From the NCBI RefSeq assembly GCF_009720625.1, contig NZ_CP046266.1, positions 1,807,501 to 1,871,500 on the forward strand: a stretch of 64,000 nucleotides of DNA, in the 5' to 3' direction. The position numbers were made by a program, and so were the translations under genes. The first letter of the stretch is position 1, and each line of letters opens with the position of its first letter. This DNA comes from Metabacillus sediminilitoris (GTDB taxonomy: Bacteria; Bacillota; Bacilli; Bacillales; Bacillaceae). Shown here one piece after another: positions 1-8,467 of the stretch. The notes beneath the pieces were generated by a model. That model worked only from the letters and a program-made list of their open reading frames with translations. It was not told the DNA's origin and ran no database searches.

Positions 1-2
1 AA

Positions 3-224
3 ACAGTTTCCGAAAGAATGAAAGAATACGAGAAAATAGGAATTGAAACGTTTATTCTATCAGGGTATCCACACTTAGAAGAGTCCTATCGTGTCGCAGA
101 GCTGTTGTTCCCATATTTAGAAATGGAAAAGTCAAAAAATGCAGGTACTTCGAGTATTGTCAGTCCTTTTGGAGAAATTGTTGCGAGCGATCTCCTTCCA
201 AAAAAACTACATTCAAATAGGTGA
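3..224 (+). CDS. ssuD: Alkanesulfonate monooxygenase SsuD, C-terminal part (cut by window edge)
   Basis: The frame is open from the left edge, so only the last 73 or so residues are present. They contain [20 protein letters not shown], typical of the C-terminal helices of SsuD. SsuD is the cytoplasmic FMNH2-dependent, luciferase-like monooxygenase that releases sulfite from alkanesulfonates. The stop codon overlaps the GTG start of the following permease, as expected in an ssu operon. Gene order here is ssuD-ssuC-ssuB; the binding protein must lie to the left or elsewhere. Family assignment rests on this motif plus operon context. Confidence 0.85.
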   Translation, partial: TVSERMKEYEKIGIETFILSGYPHLEESYRVAELLFPYLEMEKSKNAGTSSIVSPFGEIVASDLLPKKLHSNR

Positions 225-994
225 TAGAAATGAAGAAAAGTATGAATCAACTTGTACCATGGATTGTGCCATTCATCCTGCTAATTTCCTGGCAAGTGCT
301 CTCATCGGTAGGATTTATCTCATCAAGAATTTTACCAAACCCCGTTGATATTGTAAAAGCAGCAATAGAGCTTGGGCAGTCAGGTCAATTACTACATCAT
401 ATTAGTGTTAGTACACAGAGAGCCTTTTTCGGATTTATTATTGGGGGAGGTATTGGGTTTTTACTAGGTTTATGGAATGGTTTGTCTAGAGTAGCAGAAA
501 CGCTATTCGATACATCCATCCAAATGATTCGTAATATTCCCCATCTCGCTTTAATTCCAATTGTCATTTTATGGTTTGGAATTGAAGAAGAAGCAAAGCT
601 ATTTTTAGTTGCTCTTGGTACATTTTTTCCTATCTACTTAAACACATTTCATGGCATTCGTTCGGTGGACACCTCATTAATTGAAATGGGTAAGGTTTAT
701 GGCTTAAGAGGATTCCGTCTATTCTGGCATATTATTTTTCCAGGTGCTCTAGCTTCCATTTTAGTAGGTGTTCGCTTTGCACTTGGCATCACTTGGGTTA
801 CGTTAATCGTAGCCGAAACCATTGCAGCAAACTCTGGAATTGGGTATATGGCAATGAATGCGAGGGAATTTATGCAATTAGATGTTGTTGTCTTAAGTAT
901 CATGTTATATGCCATCTTAGGAAAACTATCTGATTATATCGCGAAATTAGCAGAAAGACGATTTTTAACATGGGATCAGAATTTTCAGAAGTAG
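221..994 (+). CDS. ssuC: Aliphatic sulfonate ABC transporter permease SsuC
   Basis: This 257-residue inner-membrane permease has about six hydrophobic segments and a BPD_transp_1 domain. The EAA loop appears as [20 protein letters not shown]. It forms the channel of the SSU importer for aliphatic sulfonates used as a sulfur source. The GTG at 221 overlaps the ssuD stop codon; an ATG at 230 is an alternative start. It lies directly upstream of its ATPase. Related permeases import taurine, nitrate or thiamine precursors, but the ssuD neighbour favours sulfonates. Confidence 0.88.
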   Translation: MIEMKKSMNQLVPWIVPFILLISWQVLSSVGFISSRILPNPVDIVKAAIELGQSGQLLHHISVSTQRAFFGFIIGGGIGFLLGLWNGLSRVAETLFDTSIQMIRNIPHLALIPIVILWFGIEEEAKLFLVALGTFFPIYLNTFHGIRSVDTSLIEMGKVYGLRGFRLFWHIIFPGALASILVGVRFALGITWVTLIVAETIAANSGIGYMAMNAREFMQLDVVVLSIMLYAILGKLSDYIAKLAERRFLTWDQNFQK

Positions 995-1004
995 GAGGAT
1001 CATC

Positions 1005-1769
1005 ATGAGTAAAGGGAAAAGAGCAAAGCTAGAATTATCAAATGTGCAAAAATCATTTGGTCAGCAGGAGGTACTTAAAAACATTGAACTAAAAGTAAAT
1101 AAAGGAGATTTCATAGCCATTGTAGGGAAGAGCGGATGTGGAAAAAGTACTTTGCTTAGATTAATAGCTGGACTAGAACAACCAAGCGGAGGAGACATAG
1201 TAATAGATGGAAAGCCGTTAAATGAAAAGAGCTCAACTGCTAAAATGATGTTCCAGGATGGAAGGCTTCTTCCCTGGAAAACAGTCCAGCAAAATGTTGG
1301 CTTAGGATTAAAAAAAGGAAATGAAGAAAAAATAACTACTCTACTGGAGCAGGTAGGATTATTAGGACGTGCGAAGGAGTGGCCGAATGTTTTATCAGGT
1401 GGTCAAAGACAAAGAGTCGCACTTGCAAGGGCCCTTGTCCATGAACCTGAACTCCTTTTGTTAGATGAACCTTTAGGTGCACTAGACGCATTAACGAGAA
1501 TTGAAATGCAACAGCTCATTCAAGATTTATGGATGGAAAAGCAATTTACGGCAATCTTGGTTACACATGATGTGGAGGAAGCAATCGCCTTAGCAAACCG
1601 TGTCATTGTCATTGAAGCTGGTGAAATATCTATGGAACAAGTGATTAACCTTCCATATCCACGGCAAAGGGATCATCCTGTTTTTCATAAAGCAGTAACC
1701 AAGATATTGACTCATATTTTAGGGAAAGAAAAGAATGTATCAGAGGATTTTAAAATATCTAATGTGTGA
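1005..1769 (+). CDS. ssuB: Aliphatic sulfonate ABC transporter ATP-binding protein SsuB
   Basis: A 254-residue ABC ATPase with Walker A GKSGCGKST near residue 42, Q-loop MMFQDGRLLPW, signature LSGGQRQR, Walker B LLLLDEPLGALD and the switch histidine in LVTHDVEEA. It energises SsuC-mediated sulfonate uptake on the cytoplasmic face. The ATG follows an AGGAGG site and lies 10 bp after ssuC, so the genes are cotranscribed. It ends the operon and is followed by a stem-loop. Substrate is inferred from the operon because the ATPase itself is not substrate-diagnostic. Confidence 0.88.
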   Translation: MSKGKRAKLELSNVQKSFGQQEVLKNIELKVNKGDFIAIVGKSGCGKSTLLRLIAGLEQPSGGDIVIDGKPLNEKSSTAKMMFQDGRLLPWKTVQQNVGLGLKKGNEEKITTLLEQVGLLGRAKEWPNVLSGGQRQRVALARALVHEPELLLLDEPLGALDALTRIEMQQLIQDLWMEKQFTAILVTHDVEEAIALANRVIVIEAGEISMEQVINLPYPRQRDHPVFHKAVTKILTHILGKEKNVSEDFKISNV

Positions 1770-1834
1770 TTTTTTACCTATAATTCCTAGTTAAACTATA
1801 TGATTTTTATATTTTTTTGTATTTGGTATAAATG

Positions 1835-1866
1835 AAGACCTAACCTTTTCATTAAGGTTAGGTCTT
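1835..1866 (+). terminator. Stem-loop terminator of the ssu operon
   Basis: A perfect 13-bp stem (AAGACCTAACCTT at 1835-1847 with its complement at 1854-1866) closes on a 6-nt loop. The T-run is short. The group II intron remnant begins 3 bp after the stem, which matters for the intron class. Confidence 0.75.
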
Positions 1867-1869
1867 ATT

Positions 1870-2110
1870 GTGTGCCCAGCATGGGTGCAATCTATAGGGT
1901 GTAAGCCCTGAACGGTGAAGGCAGAAATAAAACAGTAGCTCAATGCAACGGTGTTCGCGGTGACGCGGAATCTAAAGGAAGAGGGCGGCAAACCTTATCT
2001 CCAAGCAGGAATCATGATTAATGGTGTAACCTTTGATTCTGAGGAAGGAACACCACAGGGAGGTCCACTAAGTCCACTTCTTTCCATATTCTTTTGGATG
2101 AACTCTATCC
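1870..2110 (+). mobile_element. Decayed group II intron (domain I RNA plus reverse-transcriptase fragment)
   Basis: The sequence opens with GTGTGCCC, resembling the conserved group II 5' end GUGCGCCC. It continues with CAGCATGGGTGCAATCTA and GGTGTAAG-type domain I segments up to about 1985. There it switches to a reverse-transcriptase fragment whose translation contains AGIMINGVTFDSEEGTPQGG and PLSPLLS, a core RT block. The YADD active site, maturase and domains II-VI are missing, and the RT frame degrades after about 2100. A large internal deletion has therefore joined the 5' ribozyme to the mid-RT. It can no longer splice or move. Identification rests on remembered consensus. Confidence 0.8.
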
Positions 2111-2247
2111 CAAACTTTATAAAAGTGAAATTGAAACATATAGTAATTAGATAGAAAGACACAGTTGACCGCCCATGGAGACGAAAGATACAAATTTACA
2201 TAAGTTCTCTCTTGTTAGAGCATACTTAAATTAAAAAGGTAGGAAAC

Positions 2248-2805
2248 ATGGATAAGTTTCAGGAAATAGAAAAGACGTATGAATATTTACGGAAGTTGTG
2301 GCTAGATTACTGGGCTAATGAAGTGGTTTTTACTTATCAATGGTGGATAAATGTTTTTTTGTTAATTTTCCCTTTTGTTCTGTGGTGGAGATTGATCGAC
2401 AAAACTCGGATAATAGAAATAAGTATGGTTGGATTAATAATATCTATTATTTCTTTTATATTTGACCAAATTGGTTCATCACTAGGTTTTTGGACTTATC
2501 CGTATACTTTAACACCCTTAGAAAGAGACTTGTGGGCAATTGCTGATTTTTCTATCCTTCCTCTTATTTATATGATGCTTTATCAGTGGTTTCCTAAGTG
2601 GAAAACATACATAGTAGGAACGATCATATTTGCATTATTCGCTGCATTTGTCGGGGAACGTATTTTTCAATGGTTAGGGATTTATGTAATGTTAAAATGG
2701 GAGCACATATACTCGATCCCGGGTTATATTTTTATTGGGATATTTGTGAAAATCATACTAAATAAATTTAAAACAATTGAGGTTAATGCCAAAAGAAATG
2801 AATAA
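2248..2805 (+). CDS. CBO0543-like integral membrane protein
   Basis: A 185-residue protein with about five hydrophobic segments after a charged N terminus, rich in Trp and Phe. Blocks such as FDQIGSSLGFWTYPYTLTP and PGYIFIGIFVKIILNKF resemble the CBO0543 family of small Bacillales membrane proteins. No function is established for that family. An AGG-type ribosome site precedes the ATG. It is monocistronic and followed by a terminator. A more diverged relative is at 19460-19963. Confidence 0.65.
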   Translation: MDKFQEIEKTYEYLRKLWLDYWANEVVFTYQWWINVFLLIFPFVLWWRLIDKTRIIEISMVGLIISIISFIFDQIGSSLGFWTYPYTLTPLERDLWAIADFSILPLIYMMLYQWFPKWKTYIVGTIIFALFAAFVGERIFQWLGIYVMLKWEHIYSIPGYIFIGIFVKIILNKFKTIEVNAKRNE

Positions 2806-2827
2806 CATTTAGTTCAGCTAACGTGTT

Positions 2828-2860
2828 GCGATACTTTAATAAGTATCGCTTTTCTTATTT
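2828..2860 (+). terminator. Terminator after the CBO0543-like gene
   Basis: A 9-bp perfect stem GCGATACTT/AAGTATCGC with a TAAT loop is followed by a T-rich tract. A weaker stem (AATGGT/ACCATT) follows at about 2911-2930 and has no clear role. Confidence 0.85.
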
Positions 2861-3002
2861 TGCATAATAGTTGAATGGCATTAGGATAAAGGATATTTCA
2901 GGACAGGGAAAATGGTAGCCAAGGAACCATTCTATTTTCATTACTTGGATAAATTTAATTTGCTATAATATAAAAAGCTATTCATTTTTTTTATCAAATA
3001 GT

Positions 3003-3012
3003 AAACCGGTTT
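3003..3012 (+). promoter_or_regulatory. Candidate LacI-family operator
   Basis: The perfect 10-bp palindrome AAACCGGTTT has the central CpG typical of LacI/GalR operators. It lies 40 bp upstream of the lacI-type start and downstream of a possible TTGGAT-18-TATAAA promoter (2945-2974). Autoregulation is likely but inferred. Confidence 0.5.
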
Positions 3013-3051
3013 CCTAGAAAATAAGTGATTAGATTAATGGAGTGTATAAAG

Positions 3052-4068
3052 ATGAAAAAAAGACCAACGATCCAAGATGTTGCGAACCTCGCTGGTGTAT
3101 CAAAGGCTACCGTATCAAAGTATCTGAATAACATTCCATATGTTTCTCCGAATACACAGAAGAAAATTGAGAATGCCATTGAGACGCTTCAGTTTCAACC
3201 TAATAGTTTAGCTCGTGGCTTAGCCAATAAGTCAACGAAGCTAATTGGTCTTGTTGTCTCAAATTATGAAAGCATGATCAATATGGAATTGATTAAGTCA
3301 GTCGAAACGGAAGCTGCTAAACATCATTATAGTGTCGTTCTGTTTAGTACGAATGATGATATTAGCAACGAGCGTGAACTTCCAGATGTCCTTATGAATA
3401 AATTTCAGCATTTAGATGGCATTATTTTAGCAAATGTAAGAGAAGAGGGGATTGAATTATCACAATTTAACAAGACATTTAAGCACATTGTTCTGCTTCA
3501 TCGCCATATTCCTAATAGTCAAGTTGATTATGTTGTGATAGATGGATATATTGGAGGTCGTTTAGCAGCAGAGTATCTTGTTGGTCTTGGACATCAGCGG
3601 ATTGCTATGATTACAGGTCCAAAAAACATTTATCAGTTCCAACAGCGCGTCAAAGGATTTAAGGATGTTTTGAAGGAACACGGCCTCCTTGGGTACTGTA
3701 ATATTTTAGAAAGTGGGCAAAGTGTCGAAGAAGGCTATGAAGCCGCTGAAAAAATTGTTTTTAAGAGTCATTCACCGACAGCTATTTTTGCCGGTACTGA
3801 TGTTCTTGCACTTGGTGTTTTAGATGCTGCAAGACAATATGGATGGAAAGTTCCTGAAGATTTATCTGTTATTGGATTTGATAATATTTACTTTTCAAGG
3901 TTTGCGAGGATACCACTCACGACCATTGATGCTAGAATCAAAGATTTAGGAGAACAAGCGGTAAGGACATTACTTGAACGAATTCAAGGAAAATCAAGTG
4001 AAATGAAAAAAATTGAATTGCGCCCAACTTTAGTTGTTCGTGAATCCTGCAAGAGGAAAGAAGAATGA
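3052..4068 (+). CDS. LacI family transcriptional regulator
   Basis: The 338-residue protein begins with a classic LacI helix-turn-helix, TIQDVANLAGVSKATVSKYL. A hinge helix (NSLARGLANKST) and a periplasmic-binding-like effector domain follow. The start at 3052 is preferred over an in-frame upstream ATG because a GGAG site lies about 8 bp before it and the HTH then begins near residue 5, as is normal. The effector is probably a sugar. The next gene encodes a transporter of another class, so the target set is uncertain. A CG-centred palindrome upstream suggests autoregulation. Confidence 0.9.
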   Translation: MKKRPTIQDVANLAGVSKATVSKYLNNIPYVSPNTQKKIENAIETLQFQPNSLARGLANKSTKLIGLVVSNYESMINMELIKSVETEAAKHHYSVVLFSTNDDISNERELPDVLMNKFQHLDGIILANVREEGIELSQFNKTFKHIVLLHRHIPNSQVDYVVIDGYIGGRLAAEYLVGLGHQRIAMITGPKNIYQFQQRVKGFKDVLKEHGLLGYCNILESGQSVEEGYEAAEKIVFKSHSPTAIFAGTDVLALGVLDAARQYGWKVPEDLSVIGFDNIYFSRFARIPLTTIDARIKDLGEQAVRTLLERIQGKSSEMKKIELRPTLVVRESCKRKEE

Positions 4069-4169
4069 AGGATAAATCCAAATAATAATAACGATTGATG
4101 AGTATTTATCATATTTCATTACTTACAGAAACTTACATTAATATACTTCTTTGAGGAGAGTCATTTTAA

Positions 4170-5084
4170 ATGAATCAGGAATTTCTTTATATTATTATCA
4201 TCATTGCCCTTGGGTATCTATTAAAACGTGTAAATATTTTACGAGAAAAAGATGGTGCAGTGATTTCAAAAATTATTTTTAAAATTACCCTGCCTGCTTT
4301 AGTTCTTGTCACATTCGATTCTGTAAAAATAGAAACTTCTTTAATTTTAATACCAGTTATTGTACTCGTTTATGGAATCATAACAGCATGTCTAGGTTTC
4401 TTAGTTTTTAAAAATGAGGAAAGAGAACTTAAAGGTTCTTTACTGATGCTTTCTTCGGGATTTAATGTTGGCTTATTTGCATTTCCTTTAGTTTATGCAA
4501 TATGGGGGATGGGTGGATTAACATATTTTAGTATGTTTGATGTCGGAACATCATTTGTTGTGTTTGGAATTGCTTATATTATAGGAAGTCATTTTTCAGA
4601 AGAAGGTCTAAGTTTTAAACCAATCGACATTCTAAAAAAACTTGGAAAGTCTATTCCGTTAATGACTTATCTTATTGCTACTATTTTAAATTTTAGCCAC
4701 ATTCAATTACCTGATACACTCATTAATGTTGCAAGTACAATCTCAGGAGCTAATATGCCATTATGCTTATTATTATTAGGACTTTATTTAAATTTTAAAT
4801 TCGAAAAACAATTTATTAAACCTATGTTGAAATTTTTAACTTTTCGTTACGGTTTAGGTCTGCTTTTTGGTTTTGGTTTATACCTTTTCCTTCCTTACGA
4901 TCAGATGTTTCGGTATACAATCTTGATCGGGTTGTTACTACCTGTTGCAGCATCACCCTTACCCTTTGCAGTTGAATTTAAATATAGCACCAGCAGCATC
5001 CGTTTAATTGCCACTATATCAAATATAACGATTCTAATGAGTATTGTTATTTTATATATTTTTGCAAACTTTATTTTGAATTAA
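4170..5084 (+). CDS. AEC (auxin efflux carrier) family transporter
   Basis: A 304-residue membrane protein with about ten hydrophobic segments in the two-repeat layout of AEC carriers. The N-terminal GYLLKRVNILREKDGAVISK and the FNVGLFAFPLVYAIWGMGG block are typical. Bacterial members export or take up organic acids such as malate. A GAGGAG site precedes the ATG. The LacI-type gene is 101 bp upstream on the same strand and may regulate it. Substrate unknown. It ends at a strong bidirectional terminator. Confidence 0.85.
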   Translation: MNQEFLYIIIIIALGYLLKRVNILREKDGAVISKIIFKITLPALVLVTFDSVKIETSLILIPVIVLVYGIITACLGFLVFKNEERELKGSLLMLSSGFNVGLFAFPLVYAIWGMGGLTYFSMFDVGTSFVVFGIAYIIGSHFSEEGLSFKPIDILKKLGKSIPLMTYLIATILNFSHIQLPDTLINVASTISGANMPLCLLLLGLYLNFKFEKQFIKPMLKFLTFRYGLGLLFGFGLYLFLPYDQMFRYTILIGLLLPVAASPLPFAVEFKYSTSSIRLIATISNITILMSIVILYIFANFILN

Positions 5085-5085
5085 A

Positions 5086-5135
5086 AACAAACCAACTAAG
5101 TGCTCTTTTAAGAAAGAGTTCATAGTTGGTTTGTT
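5086..5135 (+). terminator. Bidirectional terminator between convergent genes
   Basis: The outer stem AACAAACCAACTA (5086-5098) pairs perfectly with 5123-5135, and an inner CTCTTT/AAAGAG stem stacks on it. A- and T-rich flanks on both sides suit termination of the AEC gene (+) and the methyltransferase gene (-). Confidence 0.85.
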
Positions 5136-5142
5136 CCATTAT

Positions 5143-5835
5143 TTATGTTTTCCTTCCATATAGTACAACAAAGTTAAAATATTTATATACACAGTCAACA
5201 TCCTTGTATCCACTCTTTGTTAGCCAGTTTAATTGGTCATCTAACGTGGACAACTTATCTAATTTTGTTCGTTCATATGCTGAATCAATTTCTTCTTGCG
5301 ATAAACCACTATTTTCAACCTTGTGCTTCCAATCATTCTTGTAAAGCTTCTCCAGAAAAGGTGTATTTCCTAATACTTGGTCAGCGTTTAGAAAAAGTCC
5401 ACCATTATTTAATATGGAGTAAGTTCGTTGATATAAATTTTTCTTCTCCTTATCCGGTAAATGGTGGATGGATAATGATGATACAATAATATCAAACGTA
5501 TGATTAAACTCATAAGAAGTATAGTCATCTATAATATAATTAATATTTGAAAGATGAGAGAATCTTTTCTTTGCGATATCAATCATCTTTTCTGAAATAT
5601 CGATAAGAGTAAGATTCGCTTCAGGGTATTTCTGTAGAATAAAAGATGAAAATAAACCAGTTCCTGACCCGATATCAAGTACAGTTGGTGCTTGAGAATG
5701 AGTGTTCATGATGGAAATAGGGATCGAATAAAAATCATCAAAACATGGAATTAATTTGCTTCTCTGAGAATCGTATAGATTTGCGTTTTCATTAAACTGT
5801 TGCACAATGGAATCTCTTGATTGATTGAATGACAT
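5143..5835 (-). CDS. Class I SAM-dependent methyltransferase
   Basis: A 230-residue soluble protein with motif I VLDIGSGTGLFSS, an acidic end of beta-2 in LTLIDISEKMI, and post-motif VSSLSIHHLPDKEK. These mark a Rossmann-like methyltransferase related to the UbiE/small-molecule group. The substrate cannot be read from sequence. The ATG has a GGGGGAA site upstream. It is divergent from a LysR-type regulator, with a perfect palindrome between them, which suggests regulation by that neighbour. Confidence 0.85.
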   Translation of the reverse strand: MSFNQSRDSIVQQFNENANLYDSQRSKLIPCFDDFYSIPISIMNTHSQAPTVLDIGSGTGLFSSFILQKYPEANLTLIDISEKMIDIAKKRFSHLSNINYIIDDYTSYEFNHTFDIIVSSLSIHHLPDKEKKNLYQRTYSILNNGGLFLNADQVLGNTPFLEKLYKNDWKHKVENSGLSQEEIDSAYERTKLDKLSTLDDQLNWLTKSGYKDVDCVYKYFNFVVLYGRKT

Positions 5836-5913
5836 GTTGTTATTCCCCCTTTATCGTTTGTTAATTGAATGATACAGAATATTACATATAATTAAAATTA
5901 ACGAAAAAATTGA

Positions 5914-5940
5914 TTTTTAATAACGATTCGTTATTAAAAA
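5914..5940 (+). promoter_or_regulatory. Perfect palindromic operator between methyltransferase and LysR genes
   Basis: Two perfect 12-bp arms (TTTTTAATAACG at 5914-5925 and its complement at 5929-5940) flank ATT. The dyad contains the T-N11-A pattern of LysR boxes. It sits 22 bp before the lysR ATG and about 80 bp before the divergent methyltransferase start, so it could serve both promoters. Confidence 0.7.
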
Positions 5941-5961
5941 GCTATAGGAGATAAATACAAC

Positions 5962-6837
5962 ATGGAAATGAAATGGATAAAGACATTCGTTATTACTGCT
6001 AAGTATGAGAATTTCAGGAAAACCTCAGAAGAACTGTTTCTAACACAACCTGCTGTAACTAAACATATTAAAAGGCTGGAAGAAAGCCTTAATATTCAAT
6101 TGTTTGACAGAATAGGCAATAAAGTTGCTCTTACACCAGCAGGTCATACATTTCTTTTATATGCAAGGGAGTTAATATCAAAGTATGAGCAAGGAATGAA
6201 AGATTTTGAATCGTGGAAACAAGGATATAATCGAAAGTTAGTTATTGCTGCTGCACCACAAATCGCATCATCATTCCTCCCATCTATACTAAGGAATTTT
6301 ATTGATGAAAATCCAAATATAGAAGTCATCATAAATGTACTGAAATCTTATGATATAGGCGAGGAAATCAGTTCAGGGAGAGCAGACTTAGGACTAACAA
6401 GAATTCTACCTATCCATACAAATATAAAGAACAAGATGATTCATGAAGAATCTGTTATATTAGTTGGACCTAATGAAGGCAAAGAGGCGGCTTTTCTTGA
6501 TGAACAAACGATACTACATAAGTACAGGCTAATAACTCATAACCACCCAGATTATTGGGATAATCTTTTAAACAATGTTAAGAGGTATTATCCAACTGTG
6601 CAAACAATGAAAGTTACTCAAGCAGAAGTGACAAAGCGTTTCATAGAAGAAGGACTTGGAGTCTCCTATTTACCTATTACTATGGTTAAAAACGAAATAG
6701 ATAGGAATAAACTGGTAGAAATAAAGCCAGAAAAAATTATCCCGCCAACATCCTCTACCTATGTATTAACAAAAGTAGAAACAGATGAAGTATTGAAGTT
6801 TATTACATTTTTAGGAGCTTCAATTTCAACGTTTTAA
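5962..6837 (+). CDS. LysR family transcriptional regulator
   Basis: The 291-residue protein has an N-terminal winged HTH (TSEELFLTQPAVTKHIKRLE) and a C-terminal LysR substrate-binding domain from about residue 90. The likely target is the divergent methyltransferase gene and its own promoter, through the palindrome just upstream. The inducer is unknown. An AGGAG site precedes the start, slightly distant at about 12 bp. It is not preceded or followed by cotranscribed genes. Confidence 0.88.
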   Translation: MEMKWIKTFVITAKYENFRKTSEELFLTQPAVTKHIKRLEESLNIQLFDRIGNKVALTPAGHTFLLYARELISKYEQGMKDFESWKQGYNRKLVIAAAPQIASSFLPSILRNFIDENPNIEVIINVLKSYDIGEEISSGRADLGLTRILPIHTNIKNKMIHEESVILVGPNEGKEAAFLDEQTILHKYRLITHNHPDYWDNLLNNVKRYYPTVQTMKVTQAEVTKRFIEEGLGVSYLPITMVKNEIDRNKLVEIKPEKIIPPTSSTYVLTKVETDEVLKFITFLGASISTF

Positions 6838-7008
6838 TTTCTTTAAAAGATTAATATAGATTCCACCTTCTTTAACTAAAACTAGCTAGTAATTTCTCAA
6901 TTTTTTCAGAGGCACGAACCTTTGGATAGCCTTTTTCATTTTCTTTGAAGAAATAATATGTTTATGATACAGTGTAGGAAGTTTGTTCATCTGAGAGGGG
7001 ATTTCTTC

Positions 7009-8223
7009 GTGGAATTGCGAAAGCCTTATACGAAATCATTGTACATATATTTACTTTTAGCTGGGATTGTTCTAGTTGCGTTTAATTTAAGACCTGCAAT
7101 TACATCTTTAGGACCGTTAATTGGGATGATTCAAGAGGATATCGGATTAGCTCATTGGAGTGCCGGCTTGCTGATGAGTCTGCCGCTCATTACATTTGCG
7201 GTTATGTCTCCGATTGTGCCAAAACTCGCCAATCGCTTTTCGAATGAGCTTGTCTTGATTTTTGGTTTGCTTTTGCTGTTAATTGGTATTGGCATTCGTT
7301 CGATCTCGCTGTCCTTTTTTCTTTTCACGGGCACTCTTTTAGTAGGGGTAGGCATAGCCATTGGTAATGTTTTATTGCCGGCAATCGTTAAAGATAAATT
7401 CCCAAAGAAATTTGGGTTGATGACGAGTGTTTATTCAACCTCAATGGGATTGATTGCATCTCTTGCATCAGGTGTTAGTGTACCACTTGCGGATCGTTTC
7501 CAGCTAGGCTGGCAAGGATCGTTAATTGTCTGGGGTTTGCCAGCTGTGTTAGCTATTTTCATTTGGGGCTATCTTCTAAAATACCGACAAGGCAATCCAA
7601 CGGAAATAAAGAAGGTTCAATCACAGCATCACCATGTCTGGCGTTCACGACTTGCATGGCAGATCGCCATCTTCATGGGGTTTCAGTCCTTTTTATTTTA
7701 TGTCACGATCTCGTGGTTACCTGAGATTCTCCACGCTCGTGGGATGAGTATGGAAACAGCTGGCTGGCTGCTTTCCTTTACACAAATTATGGGTTTACCT
7801 GCAAGTTTCTTCATTCCAGTCATCGCAGGTAATTACCGCTCACAGCTATGGATTGCATGTGCGTTAGGTGTATGTTCAATCATTGGTTACAGCGGGTTAT
7901 TTCTAGGCAATTCTGAACTGAATTTGATTGCAAGTATTATGTTAATCGGCTTCGCATTAGGTGGGAACTTTCCATTAGCTTTAAGCTATTTAGGATTGCG
8001 AACGAAAAATGCAAAGCAAGCTGCAGAGCTGTCAGGAATGGCACAATCAATTGGCTATATACTAGCAGCAGTTGGTCCGATGTTTATTGGGTATTTGTAC
8101 GACATTGCACACATATGGACTGTTCCGCTTATCACACTGATTATTATCTCAGCGGTCATGACTGTATTTGGCATGAGTGCTGGAAGGGATCGATTTATTG
8201 GGGACAGTCCCTCATCGCTATAA
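7009..8223 (+). CDS. CynX/NimT-type MFS transporter
   Basis: A 404-residue, 12-segment major facilitator. The N-terminal block AFNLRPAITSLGPLIGMIQ is typical of the CynX/NimT group (cyanate, 2-nitroimidazole and similar small molecules; YycB in B. subtilis). The GTG start at 7009 is preferred because GAGAGGGGA lies about 8 bp before it; the longer frame from 6958 has no ribosome site. The last residues (GDSPSSL) and the stop lie inside an inverted GGGGACAGTCCC repeat, so the original C terminus was probably altered by that element. Confidence 0.85.
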   Translation: MELRKPYTKSLYIYLLLAGIVLVAFNLRPAITSLGPLIGMIQEDIGLAHWSAGLLMSLPLITFAVMSPIVPKLANRFSNELVLIFGLLLLLIGIGIRSISLSFFLFTGTLLVGVGIAIGNVLLPAIVKDKFPKKFGLMTSVYSTSMGLIASLASGVSVPLADRFQLGWQGSLIVWGLPAVLAIFIWGYLLKYRQGNPTEIKKVQSQHHHVWRSRLAWQIAIFMGFQSFLFYVTISWLPEILHARGMSMETAGWLLSFTQIMGLPASFFIPVIAGNYRSQLWIACALGVCSIIGYSGLFLGNSELNLIASIMLIGFALGGNFPLALSYLGLRTKNAKQAAELSGMAQSIGYILAAVGPMFIGYLYDIAHIWTVPLITLIIISAVMTVFGMSAGRDRFIGDSPSSL

Positions 8224-8242
8224 GTAGTGGGGGACTGTCCCC
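8200..8242 (+). repeat. GGGGACAGTCCC-type inverted repeat overlapping a stop codon
   Basis: GGGGACAGTCCC at 8200-8211 pairs with GGGACTGTCCCC at 8231-8242. The loop holds the stop codon of the MFS gene. Related palindromes occur at 9211, 13578 and 59606, all at gene ends. It may also act as a transcript-end hairpin. Confidence 0.75.
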
Positions 8243-8251
8243 TAACTTTTG

Positions 8252-8305
8252 TTGACATATGACACTGTGTCATATATGATTATTTTAGAAGTGACACAAT
8301 GTCAT
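8252..8305 (+). promoter_or_regulatory. Promoter with two TetR-type operators (alarmone-synthetase operon)
   Basis: TTGACA (8252-8257) and TATGAT (8275-8280) are separated by 17 bp. A 19-bp perfect palindrome, ATATGACACTGTGTCATAT (8257-8275), fills the spacer, so a bound repressor would exclude polymerase. A second imperfect copy, TGACACAATGTCA (8292-8304), is centred 32 bp downstream, about three helical turns. The TetR gene at the end of the same operon is the obvious ligand. Confidence 0.85.
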
Positions 8306-8322
8306 ATTGAGGTGGAAGAGTG

Positions 8323-8457
8323 ATGGATGAGAATGCAGTAAGAAAATTAGTGGATGAATTACAATTAAGAAAAATCAATGCTTCAATATGTAAAAGACCA
8401 AAAATAAAGAATAAATACAAGTATGTTCCCTTAGGAATAAAGGGAATTTTCCGATAA
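8323..8457 (+). CDS. 44-residue basic hypothetical protein, first gene of the operon
   Basis: The frame ATG 8323 to TAA 8455-8457 has a GAGGTGG ribosome site and starts about 40 bp after the -10 box. It ends 10 bp before the alarmone-synthetase start. The product begins MDENAVRKLVDELQLRKINA and has a basic second half. I do not recognise it. It could be a real small regulator, a translational leader, or a remnant. Its position between promoter and synthetase makes translation likely. Confidence 0.5.
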   Translation: MDENAVRKLVDELQLRKINASICKRPKIKNKYKYVPLGIKGIFR

Positions 8458-8467
8458 GGAGATAAAC

